Shown here one piece after another: positions 25,871 to 33,540 of a stretch of DNA of 33,540 nt (positions are counted from its first letter, which is position 1; each line of letters opens with the position of its first letter). The notes beneath the pieces were generated by a model. It was not told the DNA's origin, did not search any database, and worked only from the letters and a program-made list of their open reading frames with translations. The stretch lies in assembly GCA_903886255.1 (NCBI GenBank), contig CAISLM010000024.1:1-33540 (forward strand), given 5' to 3'. Both the position numbers and the translations under genes were made by a program. This stretch comes from Candidatus Collierbacteria bacterium (lineage in GTDB: Bacteria; Patescibacteriota; Microgenomatia; UBA1400; MFAQ01).

Positions 25871-26980
25871 ATGATATCCGAAACTCAGTTAAATTTACCC
25901 GATCTTGAACACAGAATTGATGATCTAAGGAAAAAGATCGATCTAAAAGAATTAAATATCGAAAAAACCAGGCTCGAAATTGAATCGGGGAATCCTGATC
26001 TTTGGAAAGACGAAGACAATGCCAAAAAAGTTATGTCCAATCTCTCGGAAGTTCGCGACTTAATAACCTCAATAGAGAACCTTTCCGGAGAGCTAAATAA
26101 CCTAAAAGAGCTTGTCGAACTGGCCACGGCTGGGAATGACGACTCCATGGATAAAGAAATCACTATTCTTAAAGAAACACTCGAAAAACACATCGAAAAA
26201 ACTGAGCTCGTAACTTATCTTTCCGGCAAATATGATTCTTCCGAGGCTATTCTAACGATTCGAGCCGGCCAAGGGGGGACTGAAGCTATGGATTGGGCCG
26301 GTATGCTCGCGCGAATGTACACCCGTTTCTTCGAAAAACGTGGCTGGGGTTATGAAACTGTTGAATACTCACCCGGTGAAGAAGCAGGCATAAAATCTGT
26401 AACCTACATGATTCACGCAAGATTCGCTTTTGGTTTCCTAAAAAATGAAAAGGGCACTCATCGTTTGGTTCGCCAATCACCATTTAATGCCGACAAACTA
26501 AGACAAACGTCTTTCGCCGGTGTCGAAGTAACTCCGGTTTTACCCGAAGACGCCGATATTAAGATTAGAGACGAAGATATTGAATTTGAAGCCAGTCGAT
26601 CCGGCGGAGCCGGTGGCCAAAATGTAAATAAAGTCAGCACAGCTGTTCGCATCAAACATATCCCAACCGGCATTGTTGTCGAATGCCAGACTCAAAGGTA
26701 CCAAGCCCAAAATAGAAAAATAGCTATGGATATTCTTCGTTCCAAGCTTTGGGAACTTCAAGAAGCCAAACGTCAGGAGGAAATTAATCAAATTCGCGGC
26801 GAACAAACTCAGGCCAGTTGGGGAACCCAAATTCGCTCATATGTTCTTCACCCTTATAAGTTGGTCAAGGATGTTAGAACAGATTTTGAATCGACAAACC
26901 CCGACTCAGTTTTGGATGGCGATCTGGATGACTTTATTGAGGCAGAATTAAAGTTCTTCGCTCCTTCTCGCCAAATTTGA
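25871..26980 (+). CDS. prfB: Peptide chain release factor 2
   Basis: RF2 'SPF' tripeptide in '[15 protein letters not shown]', '[11 protein letters not shown]' GGQ motif. Confidence 0.97.
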   Translation: MISETQLNLPDLEHRIDDLRKKIDLKELNIEKTRLEIESGNPDLWKDEDNAKKVMSNLSEVRDLITSIENLSGELNNLKELVELATAGNDDSMDKEITILKETLEKHIEKTELVTYLSGKYDSSEAILTIRAGQGGTEAMDWAGMLARMYTRFFEKRGWGYETVEYSPGEEAGIKSVTYMIHARFAFGFLKNEKGTHRLVRQSPFNADKLRQTSFAGVEVTPVLPEDADIKIRDEDIEFEASRSGGAGGQNVNKVSTAVRIKHIPTGIVVECQTQRYQAQNRKIAMDILRSKLWELQEAKRQEEINQIRGEQTQASWGTQIRSYVLHPYKLVKDVRTDFESTNPDSVLDGDLDDFIEAELKFFAPSRQI

Positions 26981-26991
26981 TAAACTAAACC

Positions 26992-27534
26992 ATGGATATA
27001 AAAATGATTGATCTCGACAAGGCTGATAAAACAGCCCCCATTATCAAAACATCTACCGCACCGCAAAATTTTTCAACTGAAAGACAACCAAAAATGAAAA
27101 ATAAATCTTTTATCCCCACATTAATAATTTTTCTTATCGTTGCTGTAGGCGGTTTTTATTCAGGTGCATGGCTAAAAGCCAGAAATTCAGGAAAGATTGT
27201 CTCTCCGGAACTTTCCGGGATTCAAGCCACTGTTCCAACTACTGGAGTCAAAGTTGGTGATGTTTATGGATCGGCAGACGAAACAGCATTCAAAGACTCA
27301 GCCACTGGTGTTTTAGACAAGGGTGGCTTTAATGGCGAAGGTACACATAAACTTCTTCGACCCGGTGGTGTTTCACAAACTGTTTACTTAACGAGTTCGA
27401 CAATTGATCTTGATTCTCTGGTAGGGGATCAGGTCACCATCTGGGGACAAACTTTCGCCGGAATAAAAGTTGGTTGGTTAATGGATGTCGGACGTGCCAA
27501 AGTCGAGTTATTGAACGCTCCATTACCAAAATAA
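26992..27534 (+). CDS. Hypothetical single-TM protein
   Basis: N-terminal cytosolic segment, TM 'FIPTLIIFLIVAVGGFYSGAWL', extracytoplasmic domain; upstream of ftsE. Confidence 0.75.
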   Translation: MDIKMIDLDKADKTAPIIKTSTAPQNFSTERQPKMKNKSFIPTLIIFLIVAVGGFYSGAWLKARNSGKIVSPELSGIQATVPTTGVKVGDVYGSADETAFKDSATGVLDKGGFNGEGTHKLLRPGGVSQTVYLTSSTIDLDSLVGDQVTIWGQTFAGIKVGWLMDVGRAKVELLNAPLPK

Positions 27535-27537
27535 TTA

Positions 27538-28236
27538 TTGTCAGTGATTGATTTTATTCACGTCTCAAAGTCATACCCTAACGGAGACGTGGTTTTAGAT
27601 GATATAGATTTTTCCGTCTCCCCAGGTGATTTTTTGGTCATCACCGGTAAATCCGGTGCCGGGAAAACCACAATTGGCCGACTATTGATCCACGATCTTG
27701 TTCCTGACAAAGGCAGAATTGTCATCGATGGCGAAGATCTCACCAAAATAAAATCAAAAAACATTCCTCTTATTCGCAGAAAAATTGGATTTGGGTTTCA
27801 AGATTTTCGAGTTATACCGGACAAAACGATTGGTGAGAATATTGTTATCGCACTTGAGATTGCCGGTTATGATTCCAAAAAAATTCCTGAAAAAGTCAAA
27901 CACACTTTGACATTGGTCGGTTTGTTAGGAAAAGAAAATTTATTTCCTGGCCAACTTTCCGGTGGAGAACTACAAAGGGCATCAATAGCCAGAGCCATCG
28001 CCGCCGACCCTCCTATTTTGTTTGCCGATGAACCAACCGGGAATCTAGACAAAGAAACCTCCCTTGAAATATTCAAACTCCTTCAAAAAATAAATTCCGA
28101 CGGAACTACAGTGATAATGGCTACGCATGACGTTACCTTAATTAATCTGAAGGTTGGCCGTCACATACATCTCGAAAAAGGTAAGATAGTTAAGGACTCG
28201 AAAGAATCTAAAGAAAAAGAAAAGGAGAAGGAATAG
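27538..28236 (+). CDS. ftsE: Cell division ATP-binding protein FtsE
   Basis: 'GKSGAGKTTIGRLLIHDLVPDKGRIVIDGEDL', '[32 protein letters not shown]'; next to ftsX. Start may be GTG 27544. Confidence 0.93.
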   Translation: MSVIDFIHVSKSYPNGDVVLDDIDFSVSPGDFLVITGKSGAGKTTIGRLLIHDLVPDKGRIVIDGEDLTKIKSKNIPLIRRKIGFGFQDFRVIPDKTIGENIVIALEIAGYDSKKIPEKVKHTLTLVGLLGKENLFPGQLSGGELQRASIARAIAADPPILFADEPTGNLDKETSLEIFKLLQKINSDGTTVIMATHDVTLINLKVGRHIHLEKGKIVKDSKESKEKEKEKE

Positions 28237-28237
28237 T

Positions 28238-29143
28238 ATGAATACTGCATTAAAAAACATTCGGCGTTCACCATATCAAGCCCTTTCTGCAATTTTTATT
28301 GTCAGTCTAACTCTTTTTATCATCGGTATCTTTAGTCTTGTCACTTTCGCTTCTCAGGATATTCTCAACAATTTTGAAACCAAACCCCAAATTATCGCCT
28401 ATTTAAAAGATGGACATACGACAGAACAGGTAGGTGGACTTCTCAGTACACTCCAAAAAAATCCTGGAGTAAAAAAAGCCGTATACGTCAGCAAAAATGA
28501 TGCATTAGAGCTATACAAAAAAAGTGTTGGCAATGATCCTGTCCTTCTCGGAACTGTAACCGATTGGGGTATAGTTACTGCCGATATCCTACCGGCCAGT
28601 GTTGAAATCACTGCCACTAATCCAAATTCTTTTAAGAGTATTGCCGCTACATTGGAAAAAAGTGACATTGTTAGTATTACCCCTCAAGGTAACAAGGAAA
28701 TCGATTACCCCCAAGATGTCATTACTGAGCTAACAAAATGGACCAATGCAATTCGTATGGGGGGGTTGGTTCTAGTACTTTCGCTAACTTTGGTTTCTAT
28801 TCTTACTATCATGACCATTATTTCCATGAAAATTTCCTCGCGGAGGTTTGAGATTAGTACCTTCAAACTTCTTGGTGCTAAAAATTTTTACATCATTAAG
28901 CCATACCTCCAGGAATCATTGATTTATGGATTGGCCGGTTCGGTCATTGGTTGGCTAGGGTGTTTCGTGGCTATTCTATATTCCACTCCTTTTCTTGCAC
29001 CAAGAATCGGTACCATTATCACTTTCCCTATTCCTTATCTTGTTTTCGTTATTCTTTTTGGTGCTCTAGTTATTCTAGGGTTAATTATCTCCTTCCTATC
29101 CAGTCTCTTCGCTGCCTCCAGATTCGTTAATCGATCAAAATGA
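28238..29143 (+). CDS. ftsX: Cell division protein FtsX (permease-like)
   Basis: FtsX architecture: N-terminal TM, extracytoplasmic loop 'QIIAYLKDGHTTEQVGGLLSTLQKNPGVKKAVYVSKNDAL', three C-terminal TMs. Confidence 0.93.
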   Translation: MNTALKNIRRSPYQALSAIFIVSLTLFIIGIFSLVTFASQDILNNFETKPQIIAYLKDGHTTEQVGGLLSTLQKNPGVKKAVYVSKNDALELYKKSVGNDPVLLGTVTDWGIVTADILPASVEITATNPNSFKSIAATLEKSDIVSITPQGNKEIDYPQDVITELTKWTNAIRMGGLVLVLSLTLVSILTIMTIISMKISSRRFEISTFKLLGAKNFYIIKPYLQESLIYGLAGSVIGWLGCFVAILYSTPFLAPRIGTIITFPIPYLVFVILFGALVILGLIISFLSSLFAASRFVNRSK

Positions 29144-30348
29144 AATGGAAAATATTTGCGATATTTATTTGCATCCTTTTTTTGATTCCTACATCGTCAG
29201 TTAGGGCGGTAACTTGCGACAGCGATCCGCTAACTATCCCATCAGATCAACTAAACGAATTTATTACGGACTGTAATAACAGAATTTCCGCCAATCAAAG
29301 TGATCAAACAACTCTAAAACAAGCAATTTCTACTTTAAACTCTAAAATTAATCTTGCTTTAGCCCAAATTAATCAAACTCAAGCTCAAATTGTTACCCTC
29401 GAAAAAGAAGTCACTGTTCTGGATGGTGTCCTCACTACGGTTTCCGATTCAATGGATCAGCTGCAAAAGATATACACTGCTCGCGTTCGGGAAAGTTATA
29501 AACAGATGAGAGTCACGACTCTAGATCTACTTTTTTCTTCTACATCAATCGGTGATTACTTCAACAAAGTCAAATATTTAAATACGATTAAAACAAAAGA
29601 CCAAATGATTCTGGCCGAACTGGAAAAATCAAAAAACGATTACAACTTACGCAAAAACGATAAAGTTCAGAAGCAAGTAGAAGTCGAACAACTTAAAACC
29701 AAACTAGTAGCCCAAAAAAAATCACTTGTTAGTCAACAAAGTGAAAAACAAAAAATACTCGTTCTAACTCAAAACGATGAAAAAAAATACCAATCCTTGT
29801 TAACACAAGCCAACGCCTTGGTAGCTGCCATGCGTGGCTTTACCACAGGTGCAACACCTCTAAACAACCAAACACATTGTGACGGTTGGGGTTGTTACTA
29901 TAGTCAAAGAGATTCTCAATGGTTCTCTAAAACCATCGGAGGTTCAAATGAAATTTTGGGTCGTGTTGGTTGTCTTATTACTTCGACAGCGATGGTCGTC
30001 TCTCATTATGGCAAGAACTTAACACCAGCAGATATCGCTGGAAGTTCTGATCCATTTTTTCTTTCCACCGCCTTCATGAACGCCGGAAGCTGGACTGTAA
30101 ACGGGGTTACTGTCAATCGTCAACAGGGTATGTCAAAAGACTCGGTCAACGATGAGCTTAATGCCGGCAGACCGGTAATTGCCGGATTAAATACTGGTTA
30201 CGGAACACACTTCATTGTTCTCAAGAGCAAAAATGGCGATAGTTACATTATGGATGATCCATATATGGAAAATGGTTATGATAAAAACTTTACCGATACA
30301 TACAACACCAGCCAAATTTTCCGTTTTGACAAAGTCACTGTGAACTAG
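29140..30348 (+). CDS. CwlO/EnvC-like coiled-coil protein with C-terminal C39-like peptidase domain
   Basis: Signal peptide, long coiled coil with 'YTARVRESYKQMRVTTLDLLFSSTSIGDYFNKVKYLN', C-terminal 'GCLITSTAMVVSHYGKNLTPADIA...THFIVLKSKNGDSYIMDDPY'. Confidence 0.85.
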   Translation: MKWKIFAIFICILFLIPTSSVRAVTCDSDPLTIPSDQLNEFITDCNNRISANQSDQTTLKQAISTLNSKINLALAQINQTQAQIVTLEKEVTVLDGVLTTVSDSMDQLQKIYTARVRESYKQMRVTTLDLLFSSTSIGDYFNKVKYLNTIKTKDQMILAELEKSKNDYNLRKNDKVQKQVEVEQLKTKLVAQKKSLVSQQSEKQKILVLTQNDEKKYQSLLTQANALVAAMRGFTTGATPLNNQTHCDGWGCYYSQRDSQWFSKTIGGSNEILGRVGCLITSTAMVVSHYGKNLTPADIAGSSDPFFLSTAFMNAGSWTVNGVTVNRQQGMSKDSVNDELNAGRPVIAGLNTGYGTHFIVLKSKNGDSYIMDDPYMENGYDKNFTDTYNTSQIFRFDKVTVN

Positions 30349-30379
30349 ACAAAACCACGGGTAATTTGTTACATTTATA

Positions 30380-31519
30380 TTGGTGAAATATCTTTCACTA
30401 CTGCTCACAACCTGCCTTGTGTTCCTGTTGTTCCCAAAAAATGTTTATGCCAGTATTTCTCTTGGAATAGCCAACTCTCCCGGTTCAACAAATTTAGATC
30501 AAGAATTCACAGTAGATGTCAGCCTAATTTGTTCCGGTTGCGGCACTTCATATTTGCGCGGTGTCTTTTTCTCACCCGAATCAAGTATTTCATATTCCGG
30601 TTTCACTCAAAACAATTCAGGGGATTGGATAAATACCGGATCACCCTCAAGCTATTTCAAGATTGACTCGGGTAGTTGGAGCGGTCAAATGAAGTTTAAA
30701 TTTGATGCGGCTAAGTCGACAGGAAATTATTTTTTTAAGGTTGGTCGTTATACTGCTAGCGGCACAAGCTTTTCCCAAAACTCTGACAACATTTCAATCA
30801 TTGTTGTTGACCCGTCACCGACTTCAACTTCAACCCCAACTCAATCACCCACAGAAACTCCAACTTCCACACCCACACCAACCCTCACTCCAACTGCTTC
30901 ACCAACTCCGGCCAAATCAACGTATAAAATTAACAAACCAAAAGACGAAAATAACCAGGAGATTTCCAGTGTCAAAATCTATATCGACAATCTTTACACT
31001 CACCACCTTGATGACGAAATTCTTGAATTCTGCGACACTTGTTTTTGTGACGATGCCAAAACGATTCCCTGTGGATTTGGCCAGCACACCATCAAACTTT
31101 CAAAATCCGGTTTTTCGGACTGGTCTGAGCTACAAACTTTTATTCAAAACACCACTTTCGAAATTACTCCTATATTAACAAGCCTTCCCCAATCCACCCC
31201 GACTCCGACGGTATCTATTGCTACGACTAACACTCCGACGCCAACGTCAAAATCTTCTCCAACTCCTACTATCAATTTTAAAACAACACTAGCCACTTTC
31301 TCGGCCTCCATTTCTGGTATTCTAGGCATCTCTACTGACTCGTCACGGTTCATTATCGCAAGCGATAGCGAAGCAATCTCTACTAATGGAGGGTCCACTT
31401 TTCATAATTTAGAAAACAAAATACTCAAATATCCAAATTATAAAACTACATTCTTTATTGGTATCCTAATTTCCGTTTCCTCAGGTGCGTTATTGTATTT
31501 TCGCCTCAAAAAAGGTTAA
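30380..31519 (+). CDS. Surface-anchored protein with Thr/Pro linkers, PEGA-like domain and C-terminal TM
   Basis: Signal peptide, beta-rich N-domain, linker 'PSPTSTSTPTQSPTETPTSTPTPTLTPTASPTP', middle domain, second S/T/P linker, C-terminal hydrophobic helix plus RLKKG. Confidence 0.78.
   Translation: MVKYLSLLLTTCLVFLLFPKNVYASISLGIANSPGSTNLDQEFTVDVSLICSGCGTSYLRGVFFSPESSISYSGFTQNNSGDWINTGSPSSYFKIDSGSWSGQMKFKFDAAKSTGNYFFKVGRYTASGTSFSQNSDNISIIVVDPSPTSTSTPTQSPTETPTSTPTPTLTPTASPTPAKSTYKINKPKDENNQEISSVKIYIDNLYTHHLDDEILEFCDTCFCDDAKTIPCGFGQHTIKLSKSGFSDWSELQTFIQNTTFEITPILTSLPQSTPTPTVSIATTNTPTPTSKSSPTPTINFKTTLATFSASISGILGISTDSSRFIIASDSEAISTNGGSTFHNLENKILKYPNYKTTFFIGILISVSSGALLYFRLKKG
31351..31383. repeat. 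Palindrome-bearing repeat-like sequence inside a CDS
   Basis: cattATCGCaaGCGATagcgaagcaatctctac resembles the intergenic 'CATTGCGAGCGATAGCGAAGCAATC' repeat type; encoded in frame as IIASDSEAIST. Confidence 0.55.
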
Positions 31520-31527
31520 AATATCGA

Positions 31528-31920
31528 GTGACGTCACGAAAATTTATTAAATTCATTCCTGTAACGCTTTGGATGGCCCTGATGTTTTTCTTTTCTTCAC
31601 GATCGGATCTTCCTTCTGACAAAATCTACATCGTTGATTTCATCATGAAAAAAACAGCTCATGTTATTGAATACACCATTCTTTTCCTTCTATGGTTTAG
31701 GGCTCTAGGCAATAAAAATCCCGTCTACGCTTTTTTATGGTCTATCGCTTTCGCTTTTACGGATGAAACTCATCAGCTTTTCGTCCCCGGACGCACGGGT
31801 GCTCTTCGTGATGTTGCCATCGATTCCTCCGGAATGATTATTTCTTGGTTTTTAATTGTAAAATTCAATCTATGGAAACTACTTACGTCTCCACTTCCTA
31901 CGAGGAAACTAGGCAAATAG
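31528..31920 (+). CDS. VanZ-like family membrane protein
   Basis: 'MFFFSSRSDLP', 'KKTAHVIEYTILFLL', 'FTDETHQLFVPGRTGALRDVAIDSSGMI'. Confidence 0.9.
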   Translation: MTSRKFIKFIPVTLWMALMFFFSSRSDLPSDKIYIVDFIMKKTAHVIEYTILFLLWFRALGNKNPVYAFLWSIAFAFTDETHQLFVPGRTGALRDVAIDSSGMIISWFLIVKFNLWKLLTSPLPTRKLGK

Positions 31921-32306
31921 CCGAAAAATTTGCCGAAAAGTTAGAAAAGGGGACTACGATCTGTCTTTATGGTGAGTTGGCGGCCGGAAAAACTACCTTT
32001 ACTCAAGGATTGGGAAAAGCCTTTGGTATCGAAAGGCTCGTTTCACCCACTTTCCTCATCATGCGTCAATATCCGATTAAGAACCATCCCATTATCAAAA
32101 TGCTTTACCATCTCGATTTATACCGTCTGAATTCAATAGAAGATATCAAGTCTTTCGACGTCGAAGAAATTTGGTCCAGCCCGGAAAATCTTCTTGTCAT
32201 CGAATGGCCGGAAAAATTTGAAAAAAATCTTCCCAAAAACCGTTATGACATTTTTTTCAAAGCCAACGGCGAAAATGAAAGAGAGATAAAAATAATTCAT
32301 CATTAA
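31872..32306 (+). CDS. tsaE: tRNA t6A biosynthesis ATPase TsaE
   Basis: 'LYGELAAGKTTFTQGLGKAFGI', 'VSPTFLIMRQYP', 'HLDLYRL', 'VIEWPEKF'. ORF track starts at TTG 31845; ATG 31872 is a more likely start. Confidence 0.94.
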   Translation: METTYVSTSYEETRQIAEKFAEKLEKGTTICLYGELAAGKTTFTQGLGKAFGIERLVSPTFLIMRQYPIKNHPIIKMLYHLDLYRLNSIEDIKSFDVEEIWSSPENLLVIEWPEKFEKNLPKNRYDIFFKANGENEREIKIIHH

Positions 32307-32313
32307 AACCACA

Positions 32314-33093
32314 ATGGAATATACCGAGCTATCACAACAACTTGCCGAGAAAAAAACAAATTCAGATCCTGATGAAACTTTATCGATAATCACAAATTAC
32401 CTTGAACTCCACCCTCAACCTCAAGAAGAAAAAGTAACCATCAATGTTACCCAAGGCGAAGACACGTTGATAGTAGAAACCGCAAATGGAGTTTTGTTAA
32501 ATAACATACTTCCCCCAGGAACTCGTATCATTCGATCAGAATTCAACGAAGCTTCCATAAAAGACGGTAACATTTTGATCCCAAAAGAATTCGAAAGGAT
32601 GGGACTACTTGGAAAAGTTAATTTGGCACACGAATCCGGCCACATTTTATCCCCTGATGATGTCGCTCTTGTAAAAAAAGAAAAAGAAGCTGAGGTAACG
32701 GAGCTTCAATCACTTGACGATGCCGGAAAAATTGACGTTCTACTAATCGAGAGAAATGCCAAAATGGAAGCCGAAATTGAAGCCTGGCAATACGGAAAAA
32801 CAGTGGCAGATGTTTTGAACGTGGACGAAATCATGTACGAAGATCTCATGCAATTCGCCTTGGAAAATTATTATATGAAATCTCTCGAAATATTAGCTAC
32901 TACAGTTGACCTGGAAAATGTAACCCCAAAAGATAAAGTCATTAGAATACTTGAACCGCGATCTCAAGAGTATTTGACAATGTCTCTTGGCGAATTAAAC
33001 GCGTATATTACCAACATGTACGAAACGAATAGAATTATCTCTATCGATAGAAAATTTAAACGTTCAGCAATAGCTGCGTCAAAAAAAGAATAA
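32314..33093 (+). CDS. Putative zincin-like metalloprotease-fold protein
   Basis: HExxH motif in 'VNLAHESGHILSPDD', followed about 50 aa later by 'ERNAKMEAEIEAWQYGKTVAD' (possible third ligand Glu). Confidence 0.65.
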   Translation: MEYTELSQQLAEKKTNSDPDETLSIITNYLELHPQPQEEKVTINVTQGEDTLIVETANGVLLNNILPPGTRIIRSEFNEASIKDGNILIPKEFERMGLLGKVNLAHESGHILSPDDVALVKKEKEAEVTELQSLDDAGKIDVLLIERNAKMEAEIEAWQYGKTVADVLNVDEIMYEDLMQFALENYYMKSLEILATTVDLENVTPKDKVIRILEPRSQEYLTMSLGELNAYITNMYETNRIISIDRKFKRSAIAASKKE

Positions 33094-33099
33094 TACAAA

Positions 33100-33426
33100 A
33101 TGAGAATTTATATCGATTCCACCGACAACTTAAAATCCATCATTAGAATTGAAGATAAAGAATTCACCCGAAATGTTGAATCTCCACGTGACCAAGATGT
33201 TTTAGGTTTTCTCCTTAGTTGCCTGGAAAAAGAAAATGTCAAACCTGAAGATATCGACGAAATCGAGGTCAATCCGGGTCCGGGTTCTTTTACCGGTACA
33301 CGTGTGGGTGTTTCCATTGCCAACATGTTAGGTTACGCCCTAGAAATAAAAGTAAACGGCTCATTCACACCCGTTGAGCCAATTTATTCTGCACCCCCAT
33401 CAATCACCCAAAAGAAAGATAGTTGA
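33100..33426 (+). CDS. tsaB: TsaB-like protein, short form (108 aa)
   Basis: 'DIDEIEVNPGPGSFTGTRVGVSIANMLGYAL' TsaB/YeaZ signature; only the N-terminal half is present. Confidence 0.85.
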   Translation: MRIYIDSTDNLKSIIRIEDKEFTRNVESPRDQDVLGFLLSCLEKENVKPEDIDEIEVNPGPGSFTGTRVGVSIANMLGYALEIKVNGSFTPVEPIYSAPPSITQKKDS

Positions 33427-33450
33427 CAATTGCGAGGCAGACTATACAAT
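33423..33450 (+). promoter_or_regulatory. Promoter-like TTGACA-16-TACAAT with a hairpin at the predicted start
   Basis: TTGACA 33423-33428, TACAAT 33445-33450, hairpin CAGCCT-aga-AGGCTG 33452-33466. Confidence 0.4.
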
Positions 33451-33487
33451 ACAGCCTAGAAGGCTGAAAAATCGCTGAATGTTAATC

Positions 33488-33540
33488 TCAGATATTCGCC
33501 TTAATGAAAGCAATGACATCAACGGATTCTTTTTGCATAA
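33488..33540 (-). CDS. Possible C-terminal end of a gene running in from the right edge
   Basis: Reverse-strand open frame ...MQKESVDVIAFIKANI-stop; too short to be sure. Confidence 0.3.
   Translation of the reverse strand, partial: MQKESVDVIAFIKANI

Noticed and set aside
30820-30920. CCAACTCCAAC-type repeats considered as a CRISPR-like or tandem DNA array
   Set aside because: Explained by a degenerate T/P/S-rich protein linker; no regular spacer structure.
30702-31178. 158-aa alternate-frame ORF
   Set aside because: Frame-shifted reading of the Thr/Pro-rich linker; low-complexity artefact.

Overview
AT-rich, gene-dense bacterial window that reads like a Patescibacteria/CPR chromosome; the lineage is inferred from gene style, not searched. 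About 34 convincing protein-coding genes are present, mostly on the + strand. They include zur-znuA-znuC-znuB, YibE/F, greA, pyrG, an HD hydrolase, serS, a DacA-like protein, an ABC-2 exporter, secA, a cyclophilin, nfo, a MacA/MacB-type efflux set (- strand), prfB, ftsE-ftsX with a CwlO/EnvC-like C39-domain protein, vanZ-like, tsaE, a HExxH protein and a short tsaB. There is one tRNA-Glu(CTC) on the - strand. I see no CRISPR array, transposase, prophage or recognisable defence island. Most interesting signals: (1) a repeated architecture in which a -10-like TANNNT box sits 5-8 nt before the start codon without a Shine-Dalgarno, implying widespread leaderless transcription; (2) a ~790-bp non-coding island packed with at least ten different hairpins; (3) a 76-bp identical block, carrying the tRNA-Glu terminator, duplicated about 4.8 kb away, plus a 20-bp direct repeat of the tRNA 3' end that supplies the stop codon of yibE/F; (4) a repeat-like palindrome translated in frame inside a surface protein; (5) a HExxH protein between tsaE and a half-length TsaB; (6) an orphan gene with a full promoter, SD and terminator of its own; (7) a candidate Zur operator filling the -35/-10 spacer of a leaderless zur operon.
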